DNA of 64,000 nt from assembly GCF_000756775.1 (NCBI RefSeq), contig NZ_CCSF01000001.1, positions 3,224,001 to 3,288,000 on the forward strand. Direction: 5' to 3'. The notes below the pieces were generated by a model, which saw only the letters and a list, made by a program, of their open reading frames with translations, had not been told where the DNA came from and ran no database searches. Positions 1 through 8,944 of the stretch are shown one piece after another; position 1 is the stretch's first letter, and every line of letters begins with the position of its first letter. The translations under genes and the position numbers were made by a program. The DNA comes from Pseudomonas saudiphocaensis (lineage in GTDB: Bacteria; Pseudomonadota; Gammaproteobacteria; Pseudomonadales; Pseudomonadaceae).

Positions 1-1
1 C

Positions 2-70
2 CAGGGCGTCGGCAGCATTCCGCCGCACAGCGTGCTGGTGTTCGACGTCGAGCTGCTTGCGGTTCTGTAA
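2..70 (+). CDS. fklB: FKBP-type peptidyl-prolyl isomerase, C-terminal end (partial)
   Basis: Only the last 22 codons lie in the window, read in the frame that ends at TAA 68-70. They encode a tail with the sequence SIPPHSVLVFDVELL, the closing strand of the FKBP fold (usual form SIPPxSxLxFxVELL). FKBP enzymes catalyse cis-trans isomerisation of prolyl bonds; the FklB/FkpA types also help fold proteins. The assignment agrees with gene order, since in P. aeruginosa fklB lies a little upstream of ispB. The start and domain architecture are outside the window, so the exact subtype is uncertain. Confidence 0.75.
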   Translation, partial: QGVGSIPPHSVLVFDVELLAVL

Positions 71-83
71 GTCTTGATGGAGT

Positions 84-171
84 CGTAGGGTGGATGTCGC
101 GAAGCACATCCACGCGTTTAGCTTGGTCCACACAAACGCGTGGAAGATGCTTCGCAGTCTTCCACCCTACG
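84..171. repeat. REP pair (REPIN-like), CGTAGGGTGGA family, copy 1
   Basis: Two inverted REP units. The left arm begins CGTAGGGTGGATGT and closes a hairpin with ACATCCACGCG. The right arm begins CGCGTGGAAGA and closes with TCTTCCACCCTACG. The outer ends of the two arms are also complementary, so the element can form either two hairpins or one long stem. Near-identical pairs lie at 54112-54218 and 63089-63199. It sits between fklB and the next gene, which reads towards it. Confidence 0.85.
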
Positions 172-220
172 CATATCTCGATCCCCGGGGTGTTATCCAG
201 GCCGATTTGTTCATCCAGGC

Positions 221-448
221 TCAGGGGCGCAACGCCCTGGCATAGGAAAACAGGAACAGGTTGCGTACCTGCTCCTTGAGCACGCCAGGTTCGCTGGTGC
301 CTAGCTCATGCAGGTCCAGATCGCCCTGCTCGCGAAGTTCGTCCAGGGCCTCTCCCTCCAGTGAAATGCATACGGCCCCGGTATTGCGGTCGAGTACCCG
401 CAAATAGGGTTGTGGTCGGTCCAGCCATGCATCGATCAGATAGGTCAT
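221..448 (-). CDS. Small conserved hypothetical protein, probably iron-regulated
   Basis: A 75-residue acidic protein with no signal peptide or membrane segment and no motif I recognise. ATG at 448 is chosen because GGAGG lies five bases upstream; the in-frame GTG six bases earlier overlaps that ribosome site. A Fur-like sequence lies 24-42 bases upstream (472-490). By position, between fklB and ispB, it matches the small hypothetical PA4570 of P. aeruginosa, which I recall as iron-responsive (from memory). Function is unknown. The upstream site suggests expression under iron limitation. Confidence 0.65.
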   Translation of the reverse strand: MTYLIDAWLDRPQPYLRVLDRNTGAVCISLEGEALDELREQGDLDLHELGTSEPGVLKEQVRNLFLFSYARALRP

Positions 449-471
449 GTGCACCTCCAGTTGATTTGCGT

Positions 472-490
472 AATGAGAATAATTGTTATT
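472..490 (-). promoter_or_regulatory. Putative Fur box
   Basis: The sequence AATGAGAATAATTGTTATT matches 12 of 19 positions of the Fur consensus GATAATGATAATCATTATC, including the central AAT and TTAT elements. It lies just upstream of the small gene starting at 448 and is AT-rich in a GC-rich setting. A Fur repressor loaded with Fe(II) would be expected to block that gene when iron is plentiful. Footprinting has not been seen; this is a motif match only. Confidence 0.55.
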
Positions 491-612
491 TGCGATTATG
501 CAAGTGCAAAAACTCTCACACGCTCGGCGGTGCGAAGAGCGAGTTCTGGATGATCTGAGGGGAGCTGGGGTGTTACCGACCTAGTAGGCAGGCCGGCTTC
601 AGATGAGCTTTG

Positions 613-1581
613 TCAGTGCGTGCGGGCGACTGCAAAGCGGCTGAGATCCACCAGGGCGTCGCGGTAGGGGCTGGCAGGAATCAGTTCGAGGCAGGCGGTG
701 GCGCGGTCGGCATACTCGCGAGCCAGGCGTGCGGTGTAGTCCAGCGCGCCGGAACTCTGGACCGCGGCGCGGATGCTTTCGAGATCCTCGATGCCACCTT
801 TCTGAATCGCTTTGCGCACCAGGGCGGCCTGCTCCGGGGTGCCTTCACGCATGGTGTAGATCAATGGCAGTGTCGGCTTGCCTTCGGCGAGGTCATCGCC
901 GACGTTCTTGCCGAGGGTTTCGGCGTCGCCCTGATAGTCGAGCAGGTCGTCCACCAGCTGAAAAGCGATGCCCAGATGGTCGCCAAACTGACGCAGTGCT
1001 TCGCATTGCTCGGCGCTGGCGCCGGCCAGCGTTGCTGCGCTGTGCGTGGAGGCCTCGAAGAGCATGGCGGTCTTGCCGCGAATGACCTCCATATAGACTT
1101 CTTCGGTGGTGCTGGCGTCGCGGACCTTCGACAGCTGCAGCACTTCGCCCTCGGCGATCACGCGGGTAGCCTGGGAGATGATGCTCATGACCGGCATCGA
1201 ACCCAGCGCCACCATCATTTCGAAAGAGCGCGCATAAAGGAAGTCGCCCACCAACACGCTCGGTGCATTACCCCACAGCGCATTGGCGGTGGAGCGGCCA
1301 CGGCGCATGCCGGACATGTCGACCACATCGTCGTGGAGGAGCGTGGAGGTGTGCAGGAACTCGATGATGGCAGCCAGCAGGCGTAGCTGGTCGCCCTTGA
1401 GGCCAACGGCATTGCCACTGAGCAGAACCAGCAGTGGGCGCAGACGCTTGCCGCCGGCCGAGGTGATGTAGTCCCCGATCTTTTCCACCAGCGGTACGCG
1501 AGATGTCAGCTGGTTGCGAATAATGCCGTCGACGGCGGCAAAATCATCAGCCACGACTTGGTAAAAGGACTGGGGTTGCAT
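613..1581 (-). CDS. ispB: Long-chain polyprenyl diphosphate synthase (octaprenyl/solanesyl)
   Basis: A 322-residue trans-isoprenyl diphosphate synthase that extends farnesyl diphosphate with isopentenyl diphosphate to make the ubiquinone side chain. Visible motifs: GGKRLRP near residue 43, the first aspartate-rich motif DDVVD at 84-88 followed by RRGRxT, and the second, DDLLDYxGD, at 211-219, followed by GKNVGDDLAEGKPTLP. ATG at 1581 fits the family length; a longer in-frame ORF to 1632 would run through the promoter. It is divergent from rplU, as in other Pseudomonas and in E. coli. Chain length (C40 or C45) cannot be read from sequence alone; pseudomonads usually make Q9. Confidence 0.95.
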   Translation of the reverse strand: MQPQSFYQVVADDFAAVDGIIRNQLTSRVPLVEKIGDYITSAGGKRLRPLLVLLSGNAVGLKGDQLRLLAAIIEFLHTSTLLHDDVVDMSGMRRGRSTANALWGNAPSVLVGDFLYARSFEMMVALGSMPVMSIISQATRVIAEGEVLQLSKVRDASTTEEVYMEVIRGKTAMLFEASTHSAATLAGASAEQCEALRQFGDHLGIAFQLVDDLLDYQGDAETLGKNVGDDLAEGKPTLPLIYTMREGTPEQAALVRKAIQKGGIEDLESIRAAVQSSGALDYTARLAREYADRATACLELIPASPYRDALVDLSRFAVARTH

Positions 1582-1613
1582 CGGAAACCGGTACTCCTCG
1601 GAGGATGCGCGGC

Positions 1614-1642
1614 ATGCTATGGGGCGGGTCATGGGCTGTCAA
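1614..1642 (-). promoter_or_regulatory. Predicted sigma-70 promoter of ispB
   Basis: On the minus strand a perfect TTGACA (1642-1637) is followed after 17 bases by TAGCAT (1619-1614), four of six matches to the -10 consensus. It lies about 33 bases before the ispB start codon and back-to-back with the rplU promoter at 1661-1689. Confidence 0.5.
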
Positions 1643-1660
1643 GGCAAGTGCCTATGGCTA

Positions 1661-1689
1661 TTGCGCAGGTGCAGGTGCATGCGTACAAT
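1661..1689 (+). promoter_or_regulatory. Predicted sigma-70 promoter of rplU-rpmA
   Basis: TTGCGC (1661-1666), a 17-base spacer and TACAAT (1684-1689) form a good sigma-70 promoter. It would give a leader of about 135 bases before rplU, long enough to hold a regulatory site for the ribosomal protein operon, though I see no specific structure there. Confidence 0.55.
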
Positions 1690-1829
1690 CGCGGACCCTG
1701 AACTTTCCCCCTGGGCATTTCCCTGCCTTACGCAATTGCACGGGCGTCACTTCCGGCCCCATGCAGCCATGCCAGCCACCAATCATTATTTCAAAGCGCT
1801 GGGTGAGCAGGATCAACGGAGATACATAG

Positions 1830-2141
1830 ATGTACGCAGTTATCGTAACCGGCGGCAAGCAGTACAAGGTTGCCGAAGGCGAATACCTCAAGATTGAAAA
1901 ACTCGAAGTTGCTACTGGCGAAGCTGTCACCTTTGACCGCGTTCTGCTGGTTGGCAATGGCGATGATGTAAAGATCGGCGCTCCGGTGGTCGATGGTGCC
2001 AAGGTTACCGCTGAAGTGATTGCCCAGGGCCGTCACGACAAGGTCACCATCATCAAGTTCCGCCGTCGTAAGCACCACATGAAGCGTCAGGGCCACCGTC
2101 AGTGGTTCACTGAGGTCAAAATCACCGGTATTCAGGGCTAA
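1830..2141 (+). CDS. rplU: 50S ribosomal protein L21
   Basis: 103 residues, the usual length for bacterial L21, beginning [14 protein letters not shown] and containing the family signature [16 protein letters not shown] near the C-terminus, which contacts 23S rRNA. The start is fixed by family alignment and a GGAG upstream. It is the first gene of the rplU-rpmA pair; L21 and L27 are made together in most bacteria, and the obgE GTPase that helps 50S assembly follows. Confidence 0.98.
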   Translation: MYAVIVTGGKQYKVAEGEYLKIEKLEVATGEAVTFDRVLLVGNGDDVKIGAPVVDGAKVTAEVIAQGRHDKVTIIKFRRRKHHMKRQGHRQWFTEVKITGIQG

Positions 2142-2176
2142 TCGGGCCTGAATCCCCTTATAGGAGTATTGAACTC

Positions 2177-2434
2177 ATGGCACACAAAAAAGCTGGCGGT
2201 TCTACCCGCAACGGTCGCGACTCAGAAGCCAAACGCCTTGGCGTGAAGATGTATGGCGGCCAGAAGATTGTTCCCGGCAACATCATCGTGCGTCAGCGCG
2301 GCACCCAGTTCCACGCCGGTTACGGCGTTGGCATGGGCAAGGACCACACCCTGTTCGCTAAAGTCGAAGGCGTGGTCAAGTTCGAAGTGAAGGGCGCTCT
2401 TGGCCGTCGCTACGTGAGCGTCGTCGCGGCCTAA
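2177..2434 (+). CDS. rpmA: 50S ribosomal protein L27
   Basis: 85 residues. The N-terminus [17 protein letters not shown] is the L27 signature; this basic tail reaches the peptidyl transferase centre. The core contains [28 protein letters not shown]. It follows rplU by 35 bases with GGAG about nine bases before its ATG, so it is co-transcribed. A strong terminator follows, separating the ribosomal pair from obgE. Confidence 0.98.
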   Translation: MAHKKAGGSTRNGRDSEAKRLGVKMYGGQKIVPGNIIVRQRGTQFHAGYGVGMGKDHTLFAKVEGVVKFEVKGALGRRYVSVVAA

Positions 2435-2449
2435 TCGCGGCGTTGCTGG

Positions 2450-2480
2450 AAAAGCCCTGTCATGCGACGGGGCTTTTTTG
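2450..2480 (+). terminator. Rho-independent terminator after rpmA
   Basis: Stem AAAAGCCC with GGGCTTTT around the short loop TGTCATGCGACG, ending in a T run. It lies 16 bases after the rpmA stop codon. Confidence 0.85.
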
Positions 2481-2574
2481 TTTCTGTATCCTGTGAGGCT
2501 CTTGCAAAGAAGCTGCTCGGTGCTCATTCAGTTTTCGCTGGGTTTTTTGCAAGACCCTTATTCCAGTTTTTTAG

Positions 2575-3819
<1,245 letters not shown>

Positions 3820-3915
3820 GTGCTTGGGTCTCGCGCTGCTGCGAGGCTTTCGGAAGGTGGGCGGCTGTGCTGCTCGCTGCAATGAATTGACTGGTTAGTG
3901 GAATAGGCGGGATCG

Positions 3916-5034
3916 ATGCGCGACAAGGTGAGCGGTGCTCGGCGCTGGGTAGTGAAGATCGGCAGTGCGTTGCTGACGGCCGATGGGCGTGGCCTCGATC
4001 AGGCGGCGATGGCGGTCTGGGTCGACCAGATGGTTGCGCTGCGTGAGGCGGGTGTCGAGCTGGTGCTGGTATCTTCCGGTGCTGTCGCTGCGGGCATGAG
4101 TCGCCTTGGCTGGAGTGCTCGTCCCAGGGCTGTGCACGAATTGCAGGCTGCTGCAGCTGTAGGGCAGATGGGGCTGATTCGAGCCTGGGAGACAAGCTTC
4201 GCCCGTTGCGAACAGCAAACCGCACAGATCCTCGTCACCCATGACGACCTCTCCGACCGCAAGCGCTATCTCAATGCGCGCAGCACCTTGCGCACCTTGC
4301 TCGATCTGGATGTGGTGCCGGTCATCAACGAGAACGACACCGTTGTCACCGATGAAATCCGTTTTGGTGACAACGATACGCTGGCTGCGCTGGTTGCCAA
4401 CCTGGTCGAGGCCGATCTGCTGGTGATCCTTACCGACCGTGACGGCATGTTCGATGCCGATCCTCGCAGTAACCCCGATGCCAATCTCATCAGCGAGGCG
4501 CGTGCCGATGATCCGCAGCTCGATACCGTGGCGGGCGGAACCGGTGGGGCCCTGGGGCGTGGTGGTATGCAGACCAAGCTGCGAGCGGCGCGGCTGGCCG
4601 CGCGCTCCGGCGCTCATACGGTGATTGTCGGCGGGCGTATCGAGCAGGTGCTGGCGCGGCTAAAGGCTGGCGAACAGCTGGGTACGCTGTTGACCCCTGA
4701 ATGCAACCGTCATGCGGCGCGCAAGCAGTGGCTGGCCGGTCATTTGCAGACGCGCGGAACCGTCACTCTGGATACCGGTGCGGTGCAGGCGCTGAGAAGA
4801 GGCAATTGCAGTCTGTTGCCGGTTGGTGTCCGCGCGGCTCAGGGTGGTTTTCGTCGCGGCGAAATGGTGGTTTGCGTAGGTCCGGACGGGCAGGAGGTTG
4901 CCCGTGGGCTGGCCAACTACAGCGTTACGGAGACGCGACGTATTCTGGGTCGGCCATCGGATGAAATCGAAAAGCTTCTGGGCTACGTCGACGAGCCGGA
5001 GCTGATCCATCGCGACAATATGATCCTCGTCTGA
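3916..5034 (+). CDS. proB: Glutamate 5-kinase
   Basis: A 372-residue enzyme phosphorylating the gamma-carboxylate of glutamate, the first step of proline synthesis. The N-terminal amino-acid kinase domain shows [31 protein letters not shown] and the GTGG(M)QTK-type loop ([10 protein letters not shown]). A PUA domain occupies roughly the last 90 residues (from about 277), typical of long-form ProB. It lies downstream of obgE with its own ribosome site (GGCGGG). The creA gene begins 10 bases beyond its stop, suggesting co-transcription. Confidence 0.96.
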   Translation: MRDKVSGARRWVVKIGSALLTADGRGLDQAAMAVWVDQMVALREAGVELVLVSSGAVAAGMSRLGWSARPRAVHELQAAAAVGQMGLIRAWETSFARCEQQTAQILVTHDDLSDRKRYLNARSTLRTLLDLDVVPVINENDTVVTDEIRFGDNDTLAALVANLVEADLLVILTDRDGMFDADPRSNPDANLISEARADDPQLDTVAGGTGGALGRGGMQTKLRAARLAARSGAHTVIVGGRIEQVLARLKAGEQLGTLLTPECNRHAARKQWLAGHLQTRGTVTLDTGAVQALRRGNCSLLPVGVRAAQGGFRRGEMVVCVGPDGQEVARGLANYSVTETRRILGRPSDEIEKLLGYVDEPELIHRDNMILV

Positions 5035-5044
5035 GGTGCCTGCC

Positions 5045-5509
5045 ATGCGTGCGATGACCTTGGCGTTGATATTGGGTATGGCTTTGCCGGGTTTGGCGGC
5101 CGCTGAAGAAATCGGCTCCGTCGATACGGTATTCAAGTGGCTCGGGCCGAATCACAAGATCGTGGTCGAGGCGTTCGATGACCCGGAAGTCGATGGGGTG
5201 ACCTGTTATCTCTCGCGCGCCAAGACGGGAGGCATCAAGGGCGGGCTGGGGCTGGCCGAAGATCGAGCTGAAGCCTCCATCGCCTGTCGTCAGGTAGGGC
5301 CTATTCGCATCAATGAAAAGCTGAAGGACGGCGAGGTGGTGTTCAAAGAGCGCACCTCGCTGGTCTTCAAAACCATGCAGGTCGTGCGCTTCTTCGACGA
5401 GGCTCGCAATACGCTGGTTTACCTGGTCTACAGCGACCGCATCATCGAAGGCAGTCCGCAGAATGCCGTAACGGCGATCCCGGTCCTGCCTTGGCCGGTT
5501 GCGCAGTAG
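5045..5509 (+). CDS. creA: CreA family protein
   Basis: A 154-residue exported protein of the CreA family (periplasmic, of unknown molecular function despite the old name catabolite regulation protein A). Residues 1-22 form a signal peptide ending GLAAA. The rest contains the family features [42 protein letters not shown] and [10 protein letters not shown]. The start is ATG 5045 with GAGGTG six bases upstream; the in-frame GTG at 5036 lies within that ribosome site. The proB-creA pair is conserved in Pseudomonas. The family's two conserved cysteines are visible (VTCYL, IACRQ), consistent with a periplasmic disulfide. Confidence 0.85.
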   Translation: MRAMTLALILGMALPGLAAAEEIGSVDTVFKWLGPNHKIVVEAFDDPEVDGVTCYLSRAKTGGIKGGLGLAEDRAEASIACRQVGPIRINEKLKDGEVVFKERTSLVFKTMQVVRFFDEARNTLVYLVYSDRIIEGSPQNAVTAIPVLPWPVAQ

Positions 5510-5656
5510 GCGCCCATTTTTGCTTGCGAGCCGGTATTTAAGAGTGTGGGTGGGGGGCGTCGATCTGCGCGGGGAGCGGCTCTAGCTGCGAGCCACGCCT
5601 GACCTTCGCGACTGAAGTCGCTTCCAGGCATGTCCATGACGCAGATAAACAGGCAC

Positions 5657-5686
5657 AAAAAAACCGGCACTAGGCCGGTTTTTTAC
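5657..5686. terminator. Bidirectional terminator between creA and rpsT
   Basis: ACCGGC and GCCGGT pair around loop ACTAG, flanked by an A run on the left and a T run on the right. It can therefore end transcription of both converging genes, creA (+) and rpsT (-). Confidence 0.85.
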
Positions 5687-5699
5687 AAGAACGTTCAGC

Positions 5700-5978
5700 T
5701 TAAGCTGCAGCGGCTTCGCTGAGGGCCTTGATGTGGCCGTTCAGGCGGCTCTTGTGACGAGCGGCCTTGTTCTTGTGAATGATGCCTTTGTCGGCCATAC
5801 GGTCGATTACCGGCACGGCTGCAACGTAAGCAGTACGAGCTTTTTCCAGATCTTTTGCATCCAGGGCCTTGACCACATTCTTGATGTAGGTGCGGACCAT
5901 GGAGCGCAGGCTGGCGTTGTGGCTGCGACGCTTCTCAGCCTGAATTGCGCGTTTTTTGGCGGAAGGGCTGTTGGCCAC
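5700..5978 (-). CDS. rpsT: 30S ribosomal protein S20
   Basis: 92 residues starting at a GTG codon ([18 protein letters not shown] in translation; Met in the cell), preceded by GAGGAG seven bases away. No ATG fits the family length. S20 binds 16S rRNA helices early in assembly; the sequence is almost all helix with the family signature [17 protein letters not shown]. The non-AUG start is typical of rpsT in gammaproteobacteria and is tied to translational autocontrol in E. coli. It is divergent from murJ. Confidence 0.97.
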   Translation of the reverse strand: MANSPSAKKRAIQAEKRRSHNASLRSMVRTYIKNVVKALDAKDLEKARTAYVAAVPVIDRMADKGIIHKNKAARHKSRLNGHIKALSEAAAA

Positions 5979-6026
5979 CGTCGAACTCCTCGAAAACGTG
6001 GGATTACAAAGCAAATAAGGCCGCGA

Positions 6027-6055
6027 ATCATGCCGATGTGGCAGAGGCTTGTCAA
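6027..6055 (-). promoter_or_regulatory. Predicted sigma-70 promoter of rpsT
   Basis: A perfect TTGACA on the minus strand (6055-6050), a 17-base spacer and CATGAT (6032-6027). It lies about 50 bases upstream of the rpsT GTG start codon. Confidence 0.5.
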
Positions 6056-6191
6056 GCTCGTTTGGATTGTCTGAATGCTGGTCGGACAGAAGGGCTGTCG
6101 TTAAACTCGCGGCCTTGCTCGGGGTCGTAACTGGCCATCGGTCGATGGCAGGTGACTAACCGAAACAGTGCTGCAATTCCAGGAAAGACAG

Positions 6192-7739
6192 ATGTCCGAA
6201 AAAACCGGAAAAGGCGGATTGCTGCGTTCAAGTGCGGTAGTCAGCGTGATGACGTTGCTGTCCCGCGTGCTGGGTATGGTACGCGATATGGTGGTCGCCA
6301 GCTACTTCGGTTCCGGGGCGGCGGCGGATGCTTTCTTTATCGCCTTCAAGATCCCCAACTTCTTGCGTCGTCTGTTTGCCGAGGGGGCCTTTGCCCAGGC
6401 ATTCGTGCCGGTGTTGTCCGAGTACCGGACCAAAAGAACCCAGTTGGAAGTCAAGCTGCTGGTCGATCGGACGGCGGGCATGCTCGGCCTGATTCTGACC
6501 GGTATCACTGCGCTGGGTGTGCTTGGATCGCCCTATCTGGTGATGCTGTTCGCGCCTGGCTTTCATGGTGAGCCGGCCAAGCTGGAGCTGGCCGGCGAGC
6601 TGCTGCGTATCACCTTTCCTTATCTGCTGCTGATTTCCCTGACCGCCTTCACTTCAGGGGTGCTTAATACCTACGGGCGCTTTGCGGTACCAGGCTTCAC
6701 GCCGGTCCTGCTCAATGTGAGCATGATCCTGTCGGCAGTGTTCATGACGCCTTATTTCGATCAGCCAATCATGGCGCTGGCTTGGGGGGTGTTCATCGCC
6801 GGCTTCGCCCAGCTGACATTCCAGCTGCCTTTCGTAGCGCGTCTCGGGTTGCTGCCGCGGCCACGGGTCAAGTGGGGCGACGAAGGTGTGCGACGCATCA
6901 TGCTGCTCATGGTGCCAGCGCTGTTCGGGGTATCGGTCAGTCAGATCAATCTGTTGCTCGATACCGTGTTGGCGTCCTTTCTGCAGACGGGCAGCGTGTC
7001 CTGGCTGTACTACGCCGACCGACTTTCAGAGCTGCCGCTGGGCGCCTTCGGCATCGCCATCGGCACGGTGATTCTGCCCAGTCTGGCGCGTCAGCATGCC
7101 AGCGAGGACCCCAAGGCCTTTTCCAGCACGCTCAATTGGGCGTTGCGCATGGTGTTGCTGGTCGGCGTGCCGGCGGCGCTGGCGCTGGGCATTCTGTCCG
7201 AGCCGCTGATTGCCAGCCTGTTCTATTACGGCGCTATGAGTCAGGAGGCGGTAGTTCAGTCTGCTCGCGCGCTGGAGGCGTACTCGCTGGGTGTGCTGGC
7301 GTTCATGCTGATCAAGGTGTTGGCGCCCGGCTTCTTTGCGCGCCAGGATCTGAAAACCCCGGTGCGGGTGGCGGTCATCTGTATGGTGGCCAATATGGTG
7401 ATGAACCTGATCCTGATCTGGCCGCTCAAGCATGTCGGGTTGGCGCTGGCGACCTCGCTGTCGTCCATGCTTAATGCCGGGATGCTGTTTTGGGGCCTGT
7501 ACAAGATCGGGGTATTCCAGATTGCGCCAGGCTGGGGGCTGTTCCTGCTGCGCTTGTTCGGAGGCTGTGCAGCGATGGTCGCGGCGATCTGGTGGCTAAA
7601 CGTACCGTCCGACGAATGGTTTGGCTGGGGATGGCAGCAGCGAGCTCTGCAGTTGGGCCTGTTGGTAGTGGCGGGTATGGTGGCGTTCGTTGCCGGGCTA
7701 GGGCTGCTTGGTTTGCGGCCGCGGCACCTGCGCCACTGA
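6192..7739 (+). CDS. murJ: Lipid II flippase MurJ
   Basis: A 515-residue polytopic inner-membrane protein of the MOP exporter superfamily that moves lipid II to the periplasmic face for peptidoglycan synthesis. About 14 membrane segments are visible. Conserved features include LLRSSAVVSVMTLLSRVLGMVRD at the N-terminus, FFIAFKIPNFLRRLFAEGAFAQAFVPV, and SWLYYADRLSELPLGAFGIAIGTVILP in the middle. ATG 6192 has AGGAAAG upstream; a longer ORF to 6168 lacks a good start. Gene order rpsT/murJ/ribF/ileS is conserved in Pseudomonas. Confidence 0.95.
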   Translation: MSEKTGKGGLLRSSAVVSVMTLLSRVLGMVRDMVVASYFGSGAAADAFFIAFKIPNFLRRLFAEGAFAQAFVPVLSEYRTKRTQLEVKLLVDRTAGMLGLILTGITALGVLGSPYLVMLFAPGFHGEPAKLELAGELLRITFPYLLLISLTAFTSGVLNTYGRFAVPGFTPVLLNVSMILSAVFMTPYFDQPIMALAWGVFIAGFAQLTFQLPFVARLGLLPRPRVKWGDEGVRRIMLLMVPALFGVSVSQINLLLDTVLASFLQTGSVSWLYYADRLSELPLGAFGIAIGTVILPSLARQHASEDPKAFSSTLNWALRMVLLVGVPAALALGILSEPLIASLFYYGAMSQEAVVQSARALEAYSLGVLAFMLIKVLAPGFFARQDLKTPVRVAVICMVANMVMNLILIWPLKHVGLALATSLSSMLNAGMLFWGLYKIGVFQIAPGWGLFLLRLFGGCAAMVAAIWWLNVPSDEWFGWGWQQRALQLGLLVVAGMVAFVAGLGLLGLRPRHLRH

Positions 7740-7795
7740 CCGTCGGAGCGTCAGGTAACGCCCCAGCGGCCGAATAAATAGGCTCTGCAGAAAGG

Positions 7796-7865
7796 TCGGG
7801 TGGATCGCGCTTTGTCGATCCACAAAGCGAGGTTGCGGTGGATGTAAAAAGCGACATCCTCCCTA
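7796..7865. repeat. Degenerate REP pair, TGGAT family
   Basis: Two hairpins: TGGATCG/CGATCCA (7801-7822) and GGATGT/ACATCC (7840-7859). They resemble diverged arms of the CGTAGGGTGGA REP family and lie between murJ and ribF, in the only gap of this stretch (7740-7992). Confidence 0.6.
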
Positions 7866-7992
7866 TGTGCGTTCCGCTGTCGGCTGGCTCAAGCCATGAG
7901 GGCAGGGTCAGCCTTGGGCGGGCGACTGCAAACCTGTCCGGGATGCTCGCCACATGCGTATAATCGGCGACTTTTCAAGCAAGAAGTGCGGT

Positions 7993-8943
7993 ATGCAGCT
8001 GGTTCGAGGTATTCACAACCTGCGGCCCCGGCATCGGGGGTGCGTGGCCACCATCGGCAATTTCGACGGAGTGCATCGGGGGCATCAGGCCATCCTGAAG
8101 CGCTTGCGCGAGCGTGCGGCCGAATTGGGGGTGCCCAGCTGTGTGGTGATTTTCGAACCCCAGCCCCGGGAATTCTTTGCGCGGGACAAAGCCCCTGCGC
8201 GGCTTACACGGTTGCGCGAAAAGCTTTGTCTGTTGCGTGAGCAGGGCGTGGATCTGGTGCTGTGCCTGGCATTCAATCGACGCCTGCGTGAACTGAGCGC
8301 TGCCGAATTCGTGCATGCCACCCTGGTTGAAGGGCTGGGCGTGCGCCATCTGGAAGTCGGTGACGACTTCCGTTTCGGTTGTGATCGTGCCGGTGATTTT
8401 GACTTTCTGCTCAAGGCCGGTGCCGTCGAGGGTTTCACCGTCGAAGCCGCGAGGACCATCGAGGTCGATGGTGTTCGTGTCAGCAGCAGCCGGCTTCGGC
8501 AGACGCTGTCCGATGGTGATTTGCAGCTGGCGCAACGGCTGCTTGGCAGACCATTCAGCATTACTGGGCGTGTCATGCACGGGCAGAAACTCGGCCGCCA
8601 GCTGGGAGCGCCGACCGCAAATATCCAGCTTAAACGCCGCAATACACCGCTTGCGGGAGTCTTTACCGTCAGCACCGAGATCGACGGGCAGGTTCATCTG
8701 GGCGTTGCCAATATCGGTATGCGGCCTACGGTGGAGAGTGATGGCAAGCCCCATCTGGAAGTACACCTGCCGGACTATCAGGGCGACCTTTACGGGCGCC
8801 TGTTGTGCGTGACCTTTCACCATAAGTTGCGCGACGAACAACGCTTTGCCTCGCTGGAGGCACTCAAGGCGGCGATCGATGCCGATATCGCAGCCACCCG
8901 CGAATACTGGCGGGCCACACCTTTCACCACGAGCCAGGACTGA
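7993..8943 (+). CDS. ribF: Bifunctional riboflavin kinase / FAD synthetase
   Basis: 316 residues. The N-terminal FMN adenylyltransferase domain carries [14 protein letters not shown] (nucleotidyltransferase HxGH-like motif) and [10 protein letters not shown], with a later [14 protein letters not shown]. The C-terminal riboflavin kinase domain (from about 185) has [24 protein letters not shown] and, near the end, the E-VH--D--GDLYG stretch. It makes FMN then FAD. ATG 7993 gives the normal start [10 protein letters not shown]. It overlaps nothing but is one base from ileS, with which it is presumably co-transcribed. Confidence 0.96.
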   Translation: MQLVRGIHNLRPRHRGCVATIGNFDGVHRGHQAILKRLRERAAELGVPSCVVIFEPQPREFFARDKAPARLTRLREKLCLLREQGVDLVLCLAFNRRLRELSAAEFVHATLVEGLGVRHLEVGDDFRFGCDRAGDFDFLLKAGAVEGFTVEAARTIEVDGVRVSSSRLRQTLSDGDLQLAQRLLGRPFSITGRVMHGQKLGRQLGAPTANIQLKRRNTPLAGVFTVSTEIDGQVHLGVANIGMRPTVESDGKPHLEVHLPDYQGDLYGRLLCVTFHHKLRDEQRFASLEALKAAIDADIAATREYWRATPFTTSQD

Positions 8944-8944
8944 A

